Of a DNA stretch of 64,000 nucleotides, positions 16,528 to 24,507 are shown one piece after another. Made by a program: the position numbers and the translations under genes. Source of the stretch: Lactiplantibacillus plantarum (GTDB taxonomy: Bacteria > Bacillota > Bacilli > Lactobacillales > Lactobacillaceae); NCBI RefSeq assembly GCF_014131735.1, contig NZ_CP039121.1:2666001-2730000 (forward strand), written 5' to 3'. Each line of letters begins with the position of its first letter. The stretch's first letter is position 1. The notes beneath the pieces were generated by a model. That model searched no databases and was not told the DNA's origin. It saw only the letters and a list, made by a program, of their open reading frames with translations.

Positions 16528-18237
16528 TTAGTCCGGCTGTACTTCAACTAAATCACCGAACATGTTCTTAGCTTCTTCAACGACCGGTTCTTTGGCCGGT
16601 GCTTGTTGCTCTGATGTTGCACCTCCTGGCTGGTGAGTGGCCAAATAATCCTTACGAATTTGTGGCCACTGTTCTTTAGGCACACAGACAATCTTGGGTG
16701 CCTGTCCCATCAGCCGATCCAAACCATTTCCGAGTGCATCGATCAAGGTCTGGTCATCAATCGCTTTTTGATAAACAAACGCATAGTCAAACGCAACCAC
16801 AACACCTTCTGAACTGGCCGCAACTGGTTGGGCCACGTGCATTAGGGCCCGCTGCGTCACACTCAAAATGTTCATCAAATCAGTCCAAACATCGCGCACC
16901 TTAATGAGATCATTCTTCGTTGCCGCTCCCAGAATAGGATAAATCTGACTGACATTAACCTTCTTAACAACCGGGCCATTACTCGACCGCGGCTTAGCCG
17001 GTACGGGTTTAGTGACACTACCACCTTGAGAACGTAACGTTTTGACCTCGCTTTGCAACTGTTCAACTTGTTGTGCCAGTTTATGCACAGTGGGATCTTT
17101 AGGATTGACCGTTGCCGCAGCTACCGGTTGAACGGCCGGTTGAACGGCCGCTTGACCATCCAACTGAGCTAACTTGACCGTCAACACTTCTAAATAAACG
17201 TCGGGGTGCGTCGTGAACCGCATTTGTTGTTGAATATCGTTCAACGTCTTGACCATTTGGTACAGGACTTCAGCATCGATTTGCTTGGCAAATGCTTCAA
17301 ATTGTTGATCATCCTCGCCCATCGCCACACTATCGACCATTTCAGGGGCCTGTTGATAGAGTAACACGTCACGCGTATAACTGATCAAATCTTCAATGAA
17401 ACGGTTCGCATCTTTACCTTCTTGTAAGATTTGTCGCATCGTCTCTAGTGCCGGCTTCGTATCATGGTCGGTGACCTCACTGACATAGTTAGCCAGCAAC
17501 TGCTTGGTCACACTTCCCGTCACCATTAACGCATCATCCAACGTAACCGTGTTATCCCCAAACGAAATTACTTGATCCAGAATACTTAAAGCATCCCGCA
17601 TTCCACCTTCAGCAGCCGCTGCAATGACGCGTAGCGCTTTTTCATCATAGGTCACATCCTTCTCATTGAGGATGTACACCATCCGATCGTAGCTATCCTT
17701 AGCTGTAATCCGCCGAAAATCAAACCGTTGCGTCCGTGAAATAATCGTTAATGGAATCTTATGGGGCTCCGTTGTCGCTAAGATAAATATAACGTTAGCC
17801 GGGGGTTCTTCTAGCGTTTTGAGCAACGCATTAAACGCGCCAGTCGATAACATATGAACTTCATCAATAATGTAGACTTTATAGTCCGCTTGCGTTGGAG
17901 CATACTTCGCTTTGTCCCGAATATCACGAATCTCTTCCACGCCATTATTAGAAGCCGCATCAATTTCGATGACATCATTTAGTTGCCCCTTGGTAATCGC
18001 CGTACAAGTCTCACATTCATTGCAAGGTTCCCCATCAACAAGATGGTGACAGTTAATTGCCTTGGCAAAAATCTTTGCTGCCGACGTTTTCCCAGTTCCC
18101 CGGGGACCGGTAAACAGATACGCATGACTCGTCTGGTGGGTCATAATGGCATTTTTTAGTGTCTGGGTAATCATCTGTTGCCCGACAATCTCATCAAAGC
18201 GTTGGGGACGCCAAACCCGATATAGTGCCCGATACAT
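16528..18237 (-). CDS. dnaX: DNA polymerase III subunit gamma/tau
   Basis: This is the clamp-loader ATPase, 569 residues. It has the AAA+ domain with Walker A (GPRGTGKTSAAKIFA near residue 45), a four-cysteine zinc module (CHHLVDGEPCNECETC), Walker B and DEVH (IIDEVHMLS), sensor 1 and the arginine-finger region SRTQRFDFR. A collar follows, then a long low-complexity, Gln/Ala/Val-rich linker (about residues 365-420) and the tau C terminus. The leader contains a TATAAT-like box. It begins the ebfC-recR-yaaL operon. Confidence 0.96.
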   Translation of the reverse strand: MYRALYRVWRPQRFDEIVGQQMITQTLKNAIMTHQTSHAYLFTGPRGTGKTSAAKIFAKAINCHHLVDGEPCNECETCTAITKGQLNDVIEIDAASNNGVEEIRDIRDKAKYAPTQADYKVYIIDEVHMLSTGAFNALLKTLEEPPANVIFILATTEPHKIPLTIISRTQRFDFRRITAKDSYDRMVYILNEKDVTYDEKALRVIAAAAEGGMRDALSILDQVISFGDNTVTLDDALMVTGSVTKQLLANYVSEVTDHDTKPALETMRQILQEGKDANRFIEDLISYTRDVLLYQQAPEMVDSVAMGEDDQQFEAFAKQIDAEVLYQMVKTLNDIQQQMRFTTHPDVYLEVLTVKLAQLDGQAAVQPAVQPVAAATVNPKDPTVHKLAQQVEQLQSEVKTLRSQGGSVTKPVPAKPRSSNGPVVKKVNVSQIYPILGAATKNDLIKVRDVWTDLMNILSVTQRALMHVAQPVAASSEGVVVAFDYAFVYQKAIDDQTLIDALGNGLDRLMGQAPKIVCVPKEQWPQIRKDYLATHQPGGATSEQQAPAKEPVVEEAKNMFGDLVEVQPD

Positions 18238-18628
18238 GCGATTCTTCCTTTCTTACATCAGTCATACTTTGGTTATCATTACTTATTATAAGCCATTGTT
18301 TAAACGTCCTGAACAGTTAGCTTCCTGGTTGTGCTGCTTCCACTAACAATCAGTGTCGGTTATACAAATTAAGCATCTAAGCGCACTTGCCAACGAGTCG
18401 ATGCCCAGGCCTTTAACCACCTTTGTTAGGCGTTTAGTTATTCCTTCAACAAGCAGTGGCTTTAACTATCAGCCTGAAAAGCATCACCCAAATAACGTAT
18501 TACTACTATGAATAATAGGTAAATAAAAATAAACCAACCTATCAGCACGTTCAAAACTAGCACTCAATATTTAATTTAAATAAAAAGCTCTCAACCGAAT
18601 GGCTAAGAGCTGTTACATTTCATAAAAA
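18238..18628. other. 391-bp gap upstream of dnaX
   Basis: No gene is seen. A minus-strand TATAAT (18285-18290) is a likely -10 for dnaX, although its -35 (TTCAGG) is poor. The right-hand part contains the terminator of the SRP RNA gene. The middle shows nothing I recognise. Confidence 0.45.
18583..18612 (-). terminator. Terminator of the SRP RNA gene
   Basis: On the minus strand AGCTCT...AGAGCT forms a hairpin with an extended CC/GG stem and is followed by TTTTTATTT. It lies downstream of the SRP RNA. Confidence 0.75.
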
Positions 18629-18718
18629 CAAAAGGCACAAGATGAAGCAAACTTAGTGCTGCTTCCTTCCGGACCTGACACGATTCGTAAATCCACCCTT
18701 GCCTTTTGGCCTTGCGGC
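18629..18718 (-). ncRNA. ffs: Signal recognition particle RNA (small bacterial type)
   Basis: The RNA component of SRP, which with Ffh targets nascent membrane proteins. The minus strand carries the diagnostic domain IV core GTCAGGTCCGGAAGGAAGC (about 18658-18676), closed by flanking complementary arms (AAAAGGCAAGG... and ...CTTGTGCCTTTT). Ends are approximate, about 90 nt. It lies between tadA and dnaX, the usual position in lactobacilli. Confidence 0.93.
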
Positions 18719-18763
18719 AAATACTATAATACATGATTTGCGCCACAATTACCAGCCATCGGC

Positions 18764-19270
18764 CTAATTTTTTTCAGCAGCTTCACGTCGTGCTTTTTTA
18801 GCCGCCTTTTTCCGTTTACGAATCCCACGGAAGAAGTTTTCCAACATCTCGCCGGCCGGACGTGCCAAGATGCGTTCATGAACCGTTACTTGATGATTTA
18901 ACCGGGTATCATCCATCACCTGATACAAACTACGAACGGCGCCAGCCTTGGGATCACGGGCACCAAAGTAGAGTTCAGGTAGCCGTGCATTAATAATAGC
19001 CCCACTACACATCAAACATGGTTCCAAGGTGACATATAGCTGACAATCGGCTAATCGCCAACTATGCAAATATTCGCAAGCTTCCTGAATCGCAATAATT
19101 TCCGCGTGCATCGTTGCATCCTGACCATGCTCCCGTAAATTGTGACCACGGCCAATAATTTCACCCTGGTGAACGATCACGGCCCCAATCGGCACTTCGC
19201 CAATTAAGTAGGCCATCCGCGCTTCATGTAATGCTTCTTGCATCCAGTCTTCCGCTGTTGGTTCCGTCAC
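18764..19270 (-). CDS. tadA: tRNA-specific adenosine deaminase
   Basis: It deaminates A34 to inosine in tRNA-Arg(ACG). The zinc and catalytic motifs are HAEIIAIQEA (His and Glu) and PCLMCSGAII (two Cys). The 168 residues end in a lysine- and arginine-rich tail. It starts 2 bp after the methyltransferase stop, so the two are co-transcribed; the SRP RNA follows downstream. Confidence 0.94.
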   Translation of the reverse strand: MTEPTAEDWMQEALHEARMAYLIGEVPIGAVIVHQGEIIGRGHNLREHGQDATMHAEIIAIQEACEYLHSWRLADCQLYVTLEPCLMCSGAIINARLPELYFGARDPKAGAVRSLYQVMDDTRLNHQVTVHERILARPAGEMLENFFRGIRKRKKAAKKARREAAEKN

Positions 19271-19272
19271 GA

Positions 19273-19881
19273 CTATCCCTCCTTTACACTTTGTAGGATG
19301 TAATACCCTTTGTCCTTCTTAATCACCTGACAATTACCAAAGGTCGTTTGCATCAATTTCTTCGCAGATGGTGCGCCCTGCTTTTTCTGTAAAACGACGG
19401 TGAGTGTTCCACCAACGACTAGCCGTGAAACGGCCCCCGTTAACATCGCATCCACCACTGCCTTACCTGCGCGCACCGGTGGGTTGGTGACAATCGCCGC
19501 GTAATTAGTCGCGGTCACTTGTTGATAGACATCAGACGTAAAAATATTGGTATTCGTAATTTGGTTCAAAGCAACATTTTTACGCGCTAAGCTTAGCGCT
19601 AACTCGTTCACATCGACCATATCAACCGTTCGTTCGGGTGATTGATACGCGAGCGCCATCCCAATGGGACCATATCCGGTTCCCAAATCTAGCATTGGGC
19701 CCGCTGGCAAATCAGTTGGATCAAACGCTGCAAGTAGTGTTCGTGAGCCGTAATCCACGGTACGCTTGGAGAAGACACCGTTGTCCGTCGTAAATTTAAA
19801 CGAGTGATTAAAAATTTCAAAATTCCATTGCTTTTCATCATGCACAATATCCGGATTGTGTGTATAATAATAGTTGGTCAT
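19273..19881 (-). CDS. Class I SAM methyltransferase, RsmC-like
   Basis: This 202-residue single-domain methyltransferase resembles the C-terminal half of RsmC, which modifies G1207 of 16S rRNA. The SAM site is LDLGTGYGPIGMALA and the catalytic loop is TNPPVRAGK, typical of guanine-N2 methyltransferases. The short form lacking the N-terminal domain is common in Firmicutes. The target base is inferred from the family. Confidence 0.88.
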   Translation of the reverse strand: MTNYYYTHNPDIVHDEKQWNFEIFNHSFKFTTDNGVFSKRTVDYGSRTLLAAFDPTDLPAGPMLDLGTGYGPIGMALAYQSPERTVDMVDVNELALSLARKNVALNQITNTNIFTSDVYQQVTATNYAAIVTNPPVRAGKAVVDAMLTGAVSRLVVGGTLTVVLQKKQGAPSAKKLMQTTFGNCQVIKKDKGYYILQSVKEG

Positions 19882-19984
19882 ATTTATTTTCCTCTAAATT
19901 TCTGGTCTATATCTATGATAACTGATTCAGCGAGTGAACCACAAATAATTTAAAAAACTTTTTAGTCGGTTAAAAGCTGACACT

Positions 19985-20065
19985 AACACAACATCTAGGG
20001 CTTGTGATTTTTACCACACCCTAGATGTTGTGTTTTTTGATTGTTTTTTTCACCACATGTTGTAT
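19985..20065 (+). promoter_or_regulatory. Probable NrdR boxes and promoter of nrdH
   Basis: A 16-mer at 20018-20033 (ACCCTAGATGTTGTGT) matches a remembered NrdR consensus ACACWATATWTWGTGT at 13 positions. A second, weaker site (20050-20065, 11 matches) lies 32 bp downstream, and both share ATGTTGT. Paired NrdR boxes about three helical turns apart are the known architecture. The first box is also the right arm of a perfect 16-bp inverted repeat (19985-20000 with 20019-20034). A promoter, TTGTTT (20041-20046) and TATACT (20063-20068), overlaps the second box. Confidence 0.6.
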
Positions 20066-20103
20066 ACTAAATTTATCAGAAAAACGAGTTAGGATGATGA
20101 AAA

Positions 20104-20334
20104 ATGAAAAAAGTTACTGTATTTACTAAAAACAACTGCATGCAATGCAAGATGACTAAGAAGTTCCTCACGGCGCACAATATTGCCTTTGAAGAGAAGA
20201 ACATCAATACGAATCCTGAATACGTCGATTACCTGAAGAATCAAGGTTTCCATGCTGTTCCGGTCGTTGAAATCAATGGCGAAGACAGCATTGCCGGCTT
20301 CCGTCCGGATGCTTTAAAACAATTAGCTGTTTAG
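20104..20334 (+). CDS. nrdH: Glutaredoxin-like NrdH redoxin
   Basis: This 76-residue thioredoxin-fold protein supplies electrons to the class Ib ribonucleotide reductase. The redox site is CMQCKMT near residue 13, and the NrdH-type ending FRPDALKQL is present. It lies 139 bp before nrdE, which is a rather long gap containing a hairpin. No nrdI gene is seen in the cluster. Confidence 0.94.
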   Translation: MKKVTVFTKNNCMQCKMTKKFLTAHNIAFEEKNINTNPEYVDYLKNQGFHAVPVVEINGEDSIAGFRPDALKQLAV

Positions 20335-20390
20335 TTTGTTCACGCTTTTTTGCGTGGTTACATAGCTGGTTTACCCTTTAAAATATGATA

Positions 20391-20434
20391 AACGACCCAC
20401 AATCATCAACCTACTGATTGTGGGTCGTCGATTT
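20391..20434 (+). terminator. Hairpin between nrdH and nrdE
   Basis: CGACCCACAATCA (20393-20405) pairs with TGATTGTGGGTCG (20415-20427), followed by the weak T-rich TCGATTTTG. It may attenuate transcription, making NrdH more abundant than NrdE, or end the nrdH transcript. Confidence 0.6.
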
Positions 20435-20472
20435 TGCCAGCCACAATTATACTGATAGAAAGAGGATTCCTT

Positions 20473-22638
20473 ATGACCTTAAAAGATTTAAAAGACGTCA
20501 CGTATTACGACTTAAATAATGAGATCAATATTCCCGTTAACAATCAGATTCCGCTCAACAAGGATCAGGAGGCACTTGCCGCTTTCCTTGAACAAAATGT
20601 TGAACCGAACACGATGAAATTTGATAGTCTTAAGGCGCGCTTTGACTACCTACGTGAACACGACTATTTGGAAACCCCTGCCATTGATAAGTATGATTTT
20701 AGCTTTATCGAAAAACTTTACGATTACTTGCGGTCGCAAGACTTCCACTTCAAGACGTTTATGGCGGCTTACAAATTTTATGCCCAATACGCCTTAAAGA
20801 CGGATGATGGCGACTATTACTTGGAAAACTTTATTGACCGTGTGGCAATGAACGCCCTCTACTTTGCTGATGGTAATGAAGACTTGGCGATGGACCTGGC
20901 CGACGAAATCGTTCACCAACGTTATCAACCAGCCACCCCCAGTTTTCTCAATGCTGGCCGGGCCCGGCGTGGTGAATTGATTTCTTGCTTCTTGATTCAA
21001 TCGACCGATGATATGAACTCAATCGGCCGGACGATTAACTCCGCGTTACAACTTTCTCGGATCGGTGGCGGGGTCGGTATTAACCTCAGCAACTTACGGG
21101 GTGCCGGTGATCCAATCAAGCATATCGATGGCGCTGCTAGTGGGGTCGTACCCGTCATGAAATTATTAGAAGACAGTTTCTCCTACTCTAACCAATTAGG
21201 TCAACGTCAAGGTGCCGGGGTCGTTTACCTTAGTGTCTTTCATCCAGATATTATTGCCTTTCTTTCTGCTAAGAAGGAAAACGCCGACGAAAAGATTCGG
21301 CTCAAGACGCTTTCACTCGGTGTCACCGTACCCGACAAGTTTTACGAGTTGATCAAGGCTGACGCTGATATGTATCTCTTCAGTCCTTACGGCGTTGAAC
21401 GCGAATACGGGGTACCGTTCTCATATGTCGATGTCACCAAAGAATACGACAATATGGTTAAGAACCCGAACATCCGTAAAACTAAGATCAAGGCGCGTGA
21501 CCTTGAAAATGAAATCAGCAAGTTACAACAAGAATCTGGCTACCCATACGTCGTCAACATTGATACCGCGAACCGCGAAAATCCTATCGACGGTAAAATT
21601 GTGATGAGTAACTTGTGCTCAGAAGTGATGCAAGTGCAAACCCCATCATTAATTGATGACCAACAACAGTATGAGAAGTTGGGAACTGATATTAGTTGTA
21701 ACCTTGGTTCGACTAACATTGTTAACTTAATGACCTCTCCAGACTTTGGACATTCTGTTGAAGCCATGGTGCGCGCGTTAACTTTTGTTACTGACCACTC
21801 TAACGTCGACGTCGTTCCTTCCATCCAAAAAGGGAACCGTCAAGCCCATACCATTGGGTTAGGTGCCATGGGGCTCCATGCCTTTTTCGCGAAGAATCAG
21901 ATGGAATACGGCAGTAAAGAAGCCGTTGACTTTACCAATATCTACTTCTTACTCTTAAACTACTGGACCTTAAAAGCTTCTAACGAAATTGCGCGTGAAC
22001 GTCACGAAACCTTCGTTAATTTTGAAAAATCCAAGTATGCCGATGGTTCTTACTTTGACAAGTACACCACCCAAGATTGGCAACCAAAATATGACAAGAC
22101 CGCTGCACTGTTTGACAGTATCTTCATTCCAACCAAAGCTGATTGGGAAGCCCTCAAAGAAGCCGTTATGCGTGATGGTCTCTATCATCAAAACCGGATG
22201 GCTGTCGCCCCAAATGGGTCAATCTCGTACATCAACGATACGACTGCCAGCCTACACCCAATCATCAACCGGGTCGAAGAACGACAAGAAAAGAAAATTG
22301 GTAAGATTTATTATCCCGCTCCTTACCTATCTAATGATACAATTAACTATTATAAGTCAGCATACGATACTGATATGCGTAAAGTTATCGATGTCTATGC
22401 GGCTGCTCAACAACACGTTGACCAAGGAATGAGCTTGACCCTCTTCATGCGGTCAACTATTCCAGCTGGCTTATACGAATGGAAAGATGGTCGCACTGAT
22501 AAGATGACCACGCGGGACTTAAACATTTTACGGAACTACGCCTACCGCAAAGGGATCAAATCGATTTATTATATTCGGACCTTTACGGACGACGATGGCG
22601 AAGTCGGTGTTAACGAATGTGAAAGCTGCGTAATTTAG
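20473..22638 (+). CDS. nrdE: Class Ib ribonucleotide reductase alpha subunit
   Basis: It is the catalytic subunit, which reduces ribonucleoside diphosphates. The start at 20473 is chosen for the AAAGAGG ribosome site; a longer frame begins at 20434. The 721 residues contain the active site region (PATPSFLNAGRARRGELISCF), GGGVGINLSNLRG, the radical-relay NLCSEVMQ segment and the redox C terminus CESCVI. nrdF follows 27 bp downstream. Confidence 0.96.
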   Translation: MTLKDLKDVTYYDLNNEINIPVNNQIPLNKDQEALAAFLEQNVEPNTMKFDSLKARFDYLREHDYLETPAIDKYDFSFIEKLYDYLRSQDFHFKTFMAAYKFYAQYALKTDDGDYYLENFIDRVAMNALYFADGNEDLAMDLADEIVHQRYQPATPSFLNAGRARRGELISCFLIQSTDDMNSIGRTINSALQLSRIGGGVGINLSNLRGAGDPIKHIDGAASGVVPVMKLLEDSFSYSNQLGQRQGAGVVYLSVFHPDIIAFLSAKKENADEKIRLKTLSLGVTVPDKFYELIKADADMYLFSPYGVEREYGVPFSYVDVTKEYDNMVKNPNIRKTKIKARDLENEISKLQQESGYPYVVNIDTANRENPIDGKIVMSNLCSEVMQVQTPSLIDDQQQYEKLGTDISCNLGSTNIVNLMTSPDFGHSVEAMVRALTFVTDHSNVDVVPSIQKGNRQAHTIGLGAMGLHAFFAKNQMEYGSKEAVDFTNIYFLLLNYWTLKASNEIARERHETFVNFEKSKYADGSYFDKYTTQDWQPKYDKTAALFDSIFIPTKADWEALKEAVMRDGLYHQNRMAVAPNGSISYINDTTASLHPIINRVEERQEKKIGKIYYPAPYLSNDTINYYKSAYDTDMRKVIDVYAAAQQHVDQGMSLTLFMRSTIPAGLYEWKDGRTDKMTTRDLNILRNYAYRKGIKSIYYIRTFTDDDGEVGVNECESCVI

Positions 22639-22665
22639 TATCTTAGATCTCTAGGAGGATAACAA

Positions 22666-23676
22666 ATGGCAACAGACTTGGCTTACTACCAAAAACTGCT
22701 CAGTAATGGCAACTATAAGGCAATTAACTGGGATCGAGTTTCAGATGCAATTGATAAAAGTACTTGGGAAAAGTTAACCGAACAATTTTGGTTAGACACC
22801 CGGATTCCAGTTTCCAACGACATGGCAGACTGGCGTGAATTAGATGATGATCACCGGTGGGTCGTGGGACACGTTTTCGGCGGTTTGACGCTGCTAGATA
22901 CGTTACAATCACAAGACGGTCTGCAAGCACTTCGCCGCAACGTCTTAACCTCACATGAAACGGCCGTACTAAATAACATCCAATTCATGGAATCTGTTCA
23001 TGCAAAGAGTTATTCAACAATTTTTGAAACATTAAATACGCCGGACGAAATTAATGAAATTTTTGACTGGAGTGACAGTGAAGAATTCTTGCAAGCAAAA
23101 GCCCAATGGATCTACAAGCTTTACGATAACATCGACGAAGATCCATTGAAGCAAAAAGTTGCAAACGTCTTTTTGGAAACTTTCCTGTTCTATTCTGGTT
23201 TCTATACGCCACTGTACTACTTGGGGCACAATCAATTGCCAAACGTTGCCGAAATCATTAAATTGATTTTGCGGGACGAAAGTGTCCATGGCACTTACAT
23301 TGGTTATAAGTTCCAATTAGGCTTCAAAGACCGTTCTGAAAAGCAGCAGGCAGAATTTAAAGACTGGATGTTCGATTTCTTATACAAACTCTATGAGAAT
23401 GAAGAAAACTACATTCATTTAGTTTACGATCAAATTGGTTGGTCTGATGAAGTCTTGACTTTTAGTCGTTATAACGCCAACAAAGCCTTGATGAATCTCG
23501 GCCAAGATGCCCTCTTCCCAGATACTGCGGAAGACGTTAACCCGGTCGTCATGAACGGGATTTCAACGGGGACTTCTAACCATGACTTCTTCTCACAAGT
23601 TGGGAATGGTTACCGCTTGGGTCAAGTTGAAGCAATGCAAGACACCGACTACGATATTGGTAATCCAGACGATTAA
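22666..23676 (+). CDS. nrdF: Class Ib ribonucleotide reductase beta subunit
   Basis: This subunit holds the dimetal-tyrosyl radical cofactor. The 336 residues have the carboxylate and histidine ligand motifs (MESVHAKSYS and RDESVHGTYIGY). The ribosome site AGGAGG is strong. Assembly of the radical usually needs NrdI flavodoxin, which is not encoded in this window. The gene ends before a clear terminator. Confidence 0.95.
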   Translation: MATDLAYYQKLLSNGNYKAINWDRVSDAIDKSTWEKLTEQFWLDTRIPVSNDMADWRELDDDHRWVVGHVFGGLTLLDTLQSQDGLQALRRNVLTSHETAVLNNIQFMESVHAKSYSTIFETLNTPDEINEIFDWSDSEEFLQAKAQWIYKLYDNIDEDPLKQKVANVFLETFLFYSGFYTPLYYLGHNQLPNVAEIIKLILRDESVHGTYIGYKFQLGFKDRSEKQQAEFKDWMFDFLYKLYENEENYIHLVYDQIGWSDEVLTFSRYNANKALMNLGQDALFPDTAEDVNPVVMNGISTGTSNHDFFSQVGNGYRLGQVEAMQDTDYDIGNPDD

Positions 23677-23693
23677 TCAACACGTTAGTTCAC

Positions 23694-23725
23694 AAAAATG
23701 CGGCGCCTATCCGGGCCGCATTTTT
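23694..23725 (+). terminator. Terminator of the nrd operon
   Basis: AAAAATGCGGC...GCCGCATTTTT forms a hairpin 18 bp after nrdF, in the gap before the LOG-family gene. Confidence 0.85.
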
Positions 23726-23757
23726 GCTAGAAAATTTTATCTTGGGGGTAGTTTAGA

Positions 23758-24333
23758 ATGGCAATTCATAATATCTGTGTTTTTTGTGGGTCTAATTCTG
23801 GTTTAGATCCCGCATTTAGTGACAAAACGGTGGCACTCGGTCAATACTTGGCCGCTAATGATTACCAACTCGTCTATGGCGGTGGCGACCATGGTTTAAT
23901 GGGGAAAGTCGCCAAAGCAACTATGGATGCTGGTGGCCGCGTTATCGGGATTATCCCGCATTTTCTGGTCGCAAGAGAACTTGCATTTAAGGACGTCACG
24001 ACTTTTATCGAAACGCGCACGATGACCGAACGCAAGGAAAAGATGCTTCACCTCGCTGACGCCTTTATCGTTTTACCTGGCGGGTTTGGCACCTTTGAAG
24101 AATTCTTACAAATGCTATCTTGGAGTCAAATGGATATTCACCAAAAGCCGATTGCGCTCTACAACATCGACGGCTTCTACGACGATCTAGTCGCCATGCT
24201 ACAAAAGACCGCCGATTTAGGGTTTGCCCCCGAGGCTAACCTCGACCTATTCATTAATGGGCATGATCTTGATGAAATTTTCGCTGGTTTCCATGATTTC
24301 AAACATGTGTTACCGCCTAAGTATACGAACTAA
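23758..24333 (+). CDS. LOG-family protein (TIGR00730 type nucleotide phosphoribohydrolase)
   Basis: This 191-residue Rossmann protein belongs to the family often labelled lysine decarboxylase, whose studied members hydrolyse nucleoside monophosphates such as cytokinin ribotides. Motifs are YGGGDHGLMG and the catalytic PGGFGTFEEF (near residue 110). The substrate in this bacterium is unknown. It follows the nrd terminator, so it is probably expressed separately, from an unseen promoter or by readthrough. Confidence 0.85.
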   Translation: MAIHNICVFCGSNSGLDPAFSDKTVALGQYLAANDYQLVYGGGDHGLMGKVAKATMDAGGRVIGIIPHFLVARELAFKDVTTFIETRTMTERKEKMLHLADAFIVLPGGFGTFEEFLQMLSWSQMDIHQKPIALYNIDGFYDDLVAMLQKTADLGFAPEANLDLFINGHDLDEIFAGFHDFKHVLPPKYTN

Positions 24334-24424
24334 ATAATCTAGCCTACGCAAAACAGCTCTAGTGCTTCTGCCACAATTAGTTCAGCCCTCATCATATTAG
24401 TCGGCTGAATTCTAAAGTCATCAT

Positions 24425-24465
24425 AAAATGCCCCATCATTGCTTCTCGCAGTGATGGGGCATTTT
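24425..24465. terminator. Bidirectional terminator between the LOG gene and mprF
   Basis: AAAATGCCCCATCA...TGATGGGGCATTTT is a strong near-perfect hairpin between the convergent genes. Confidence 0.85.
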
Positions 24466-24507
24466 GCTATGTCATTAACGATACTTACTTTATGACATAC
24501 TATTCAG

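Noticed and set aside
19982-20040. Inverted repeat and T run upstream of nrdH read as a terminator
   Set aside because: No plus-strand gene precedes it. It lies between divergent genes, and one arm matches NrdR boxes, so an operator is more likely.
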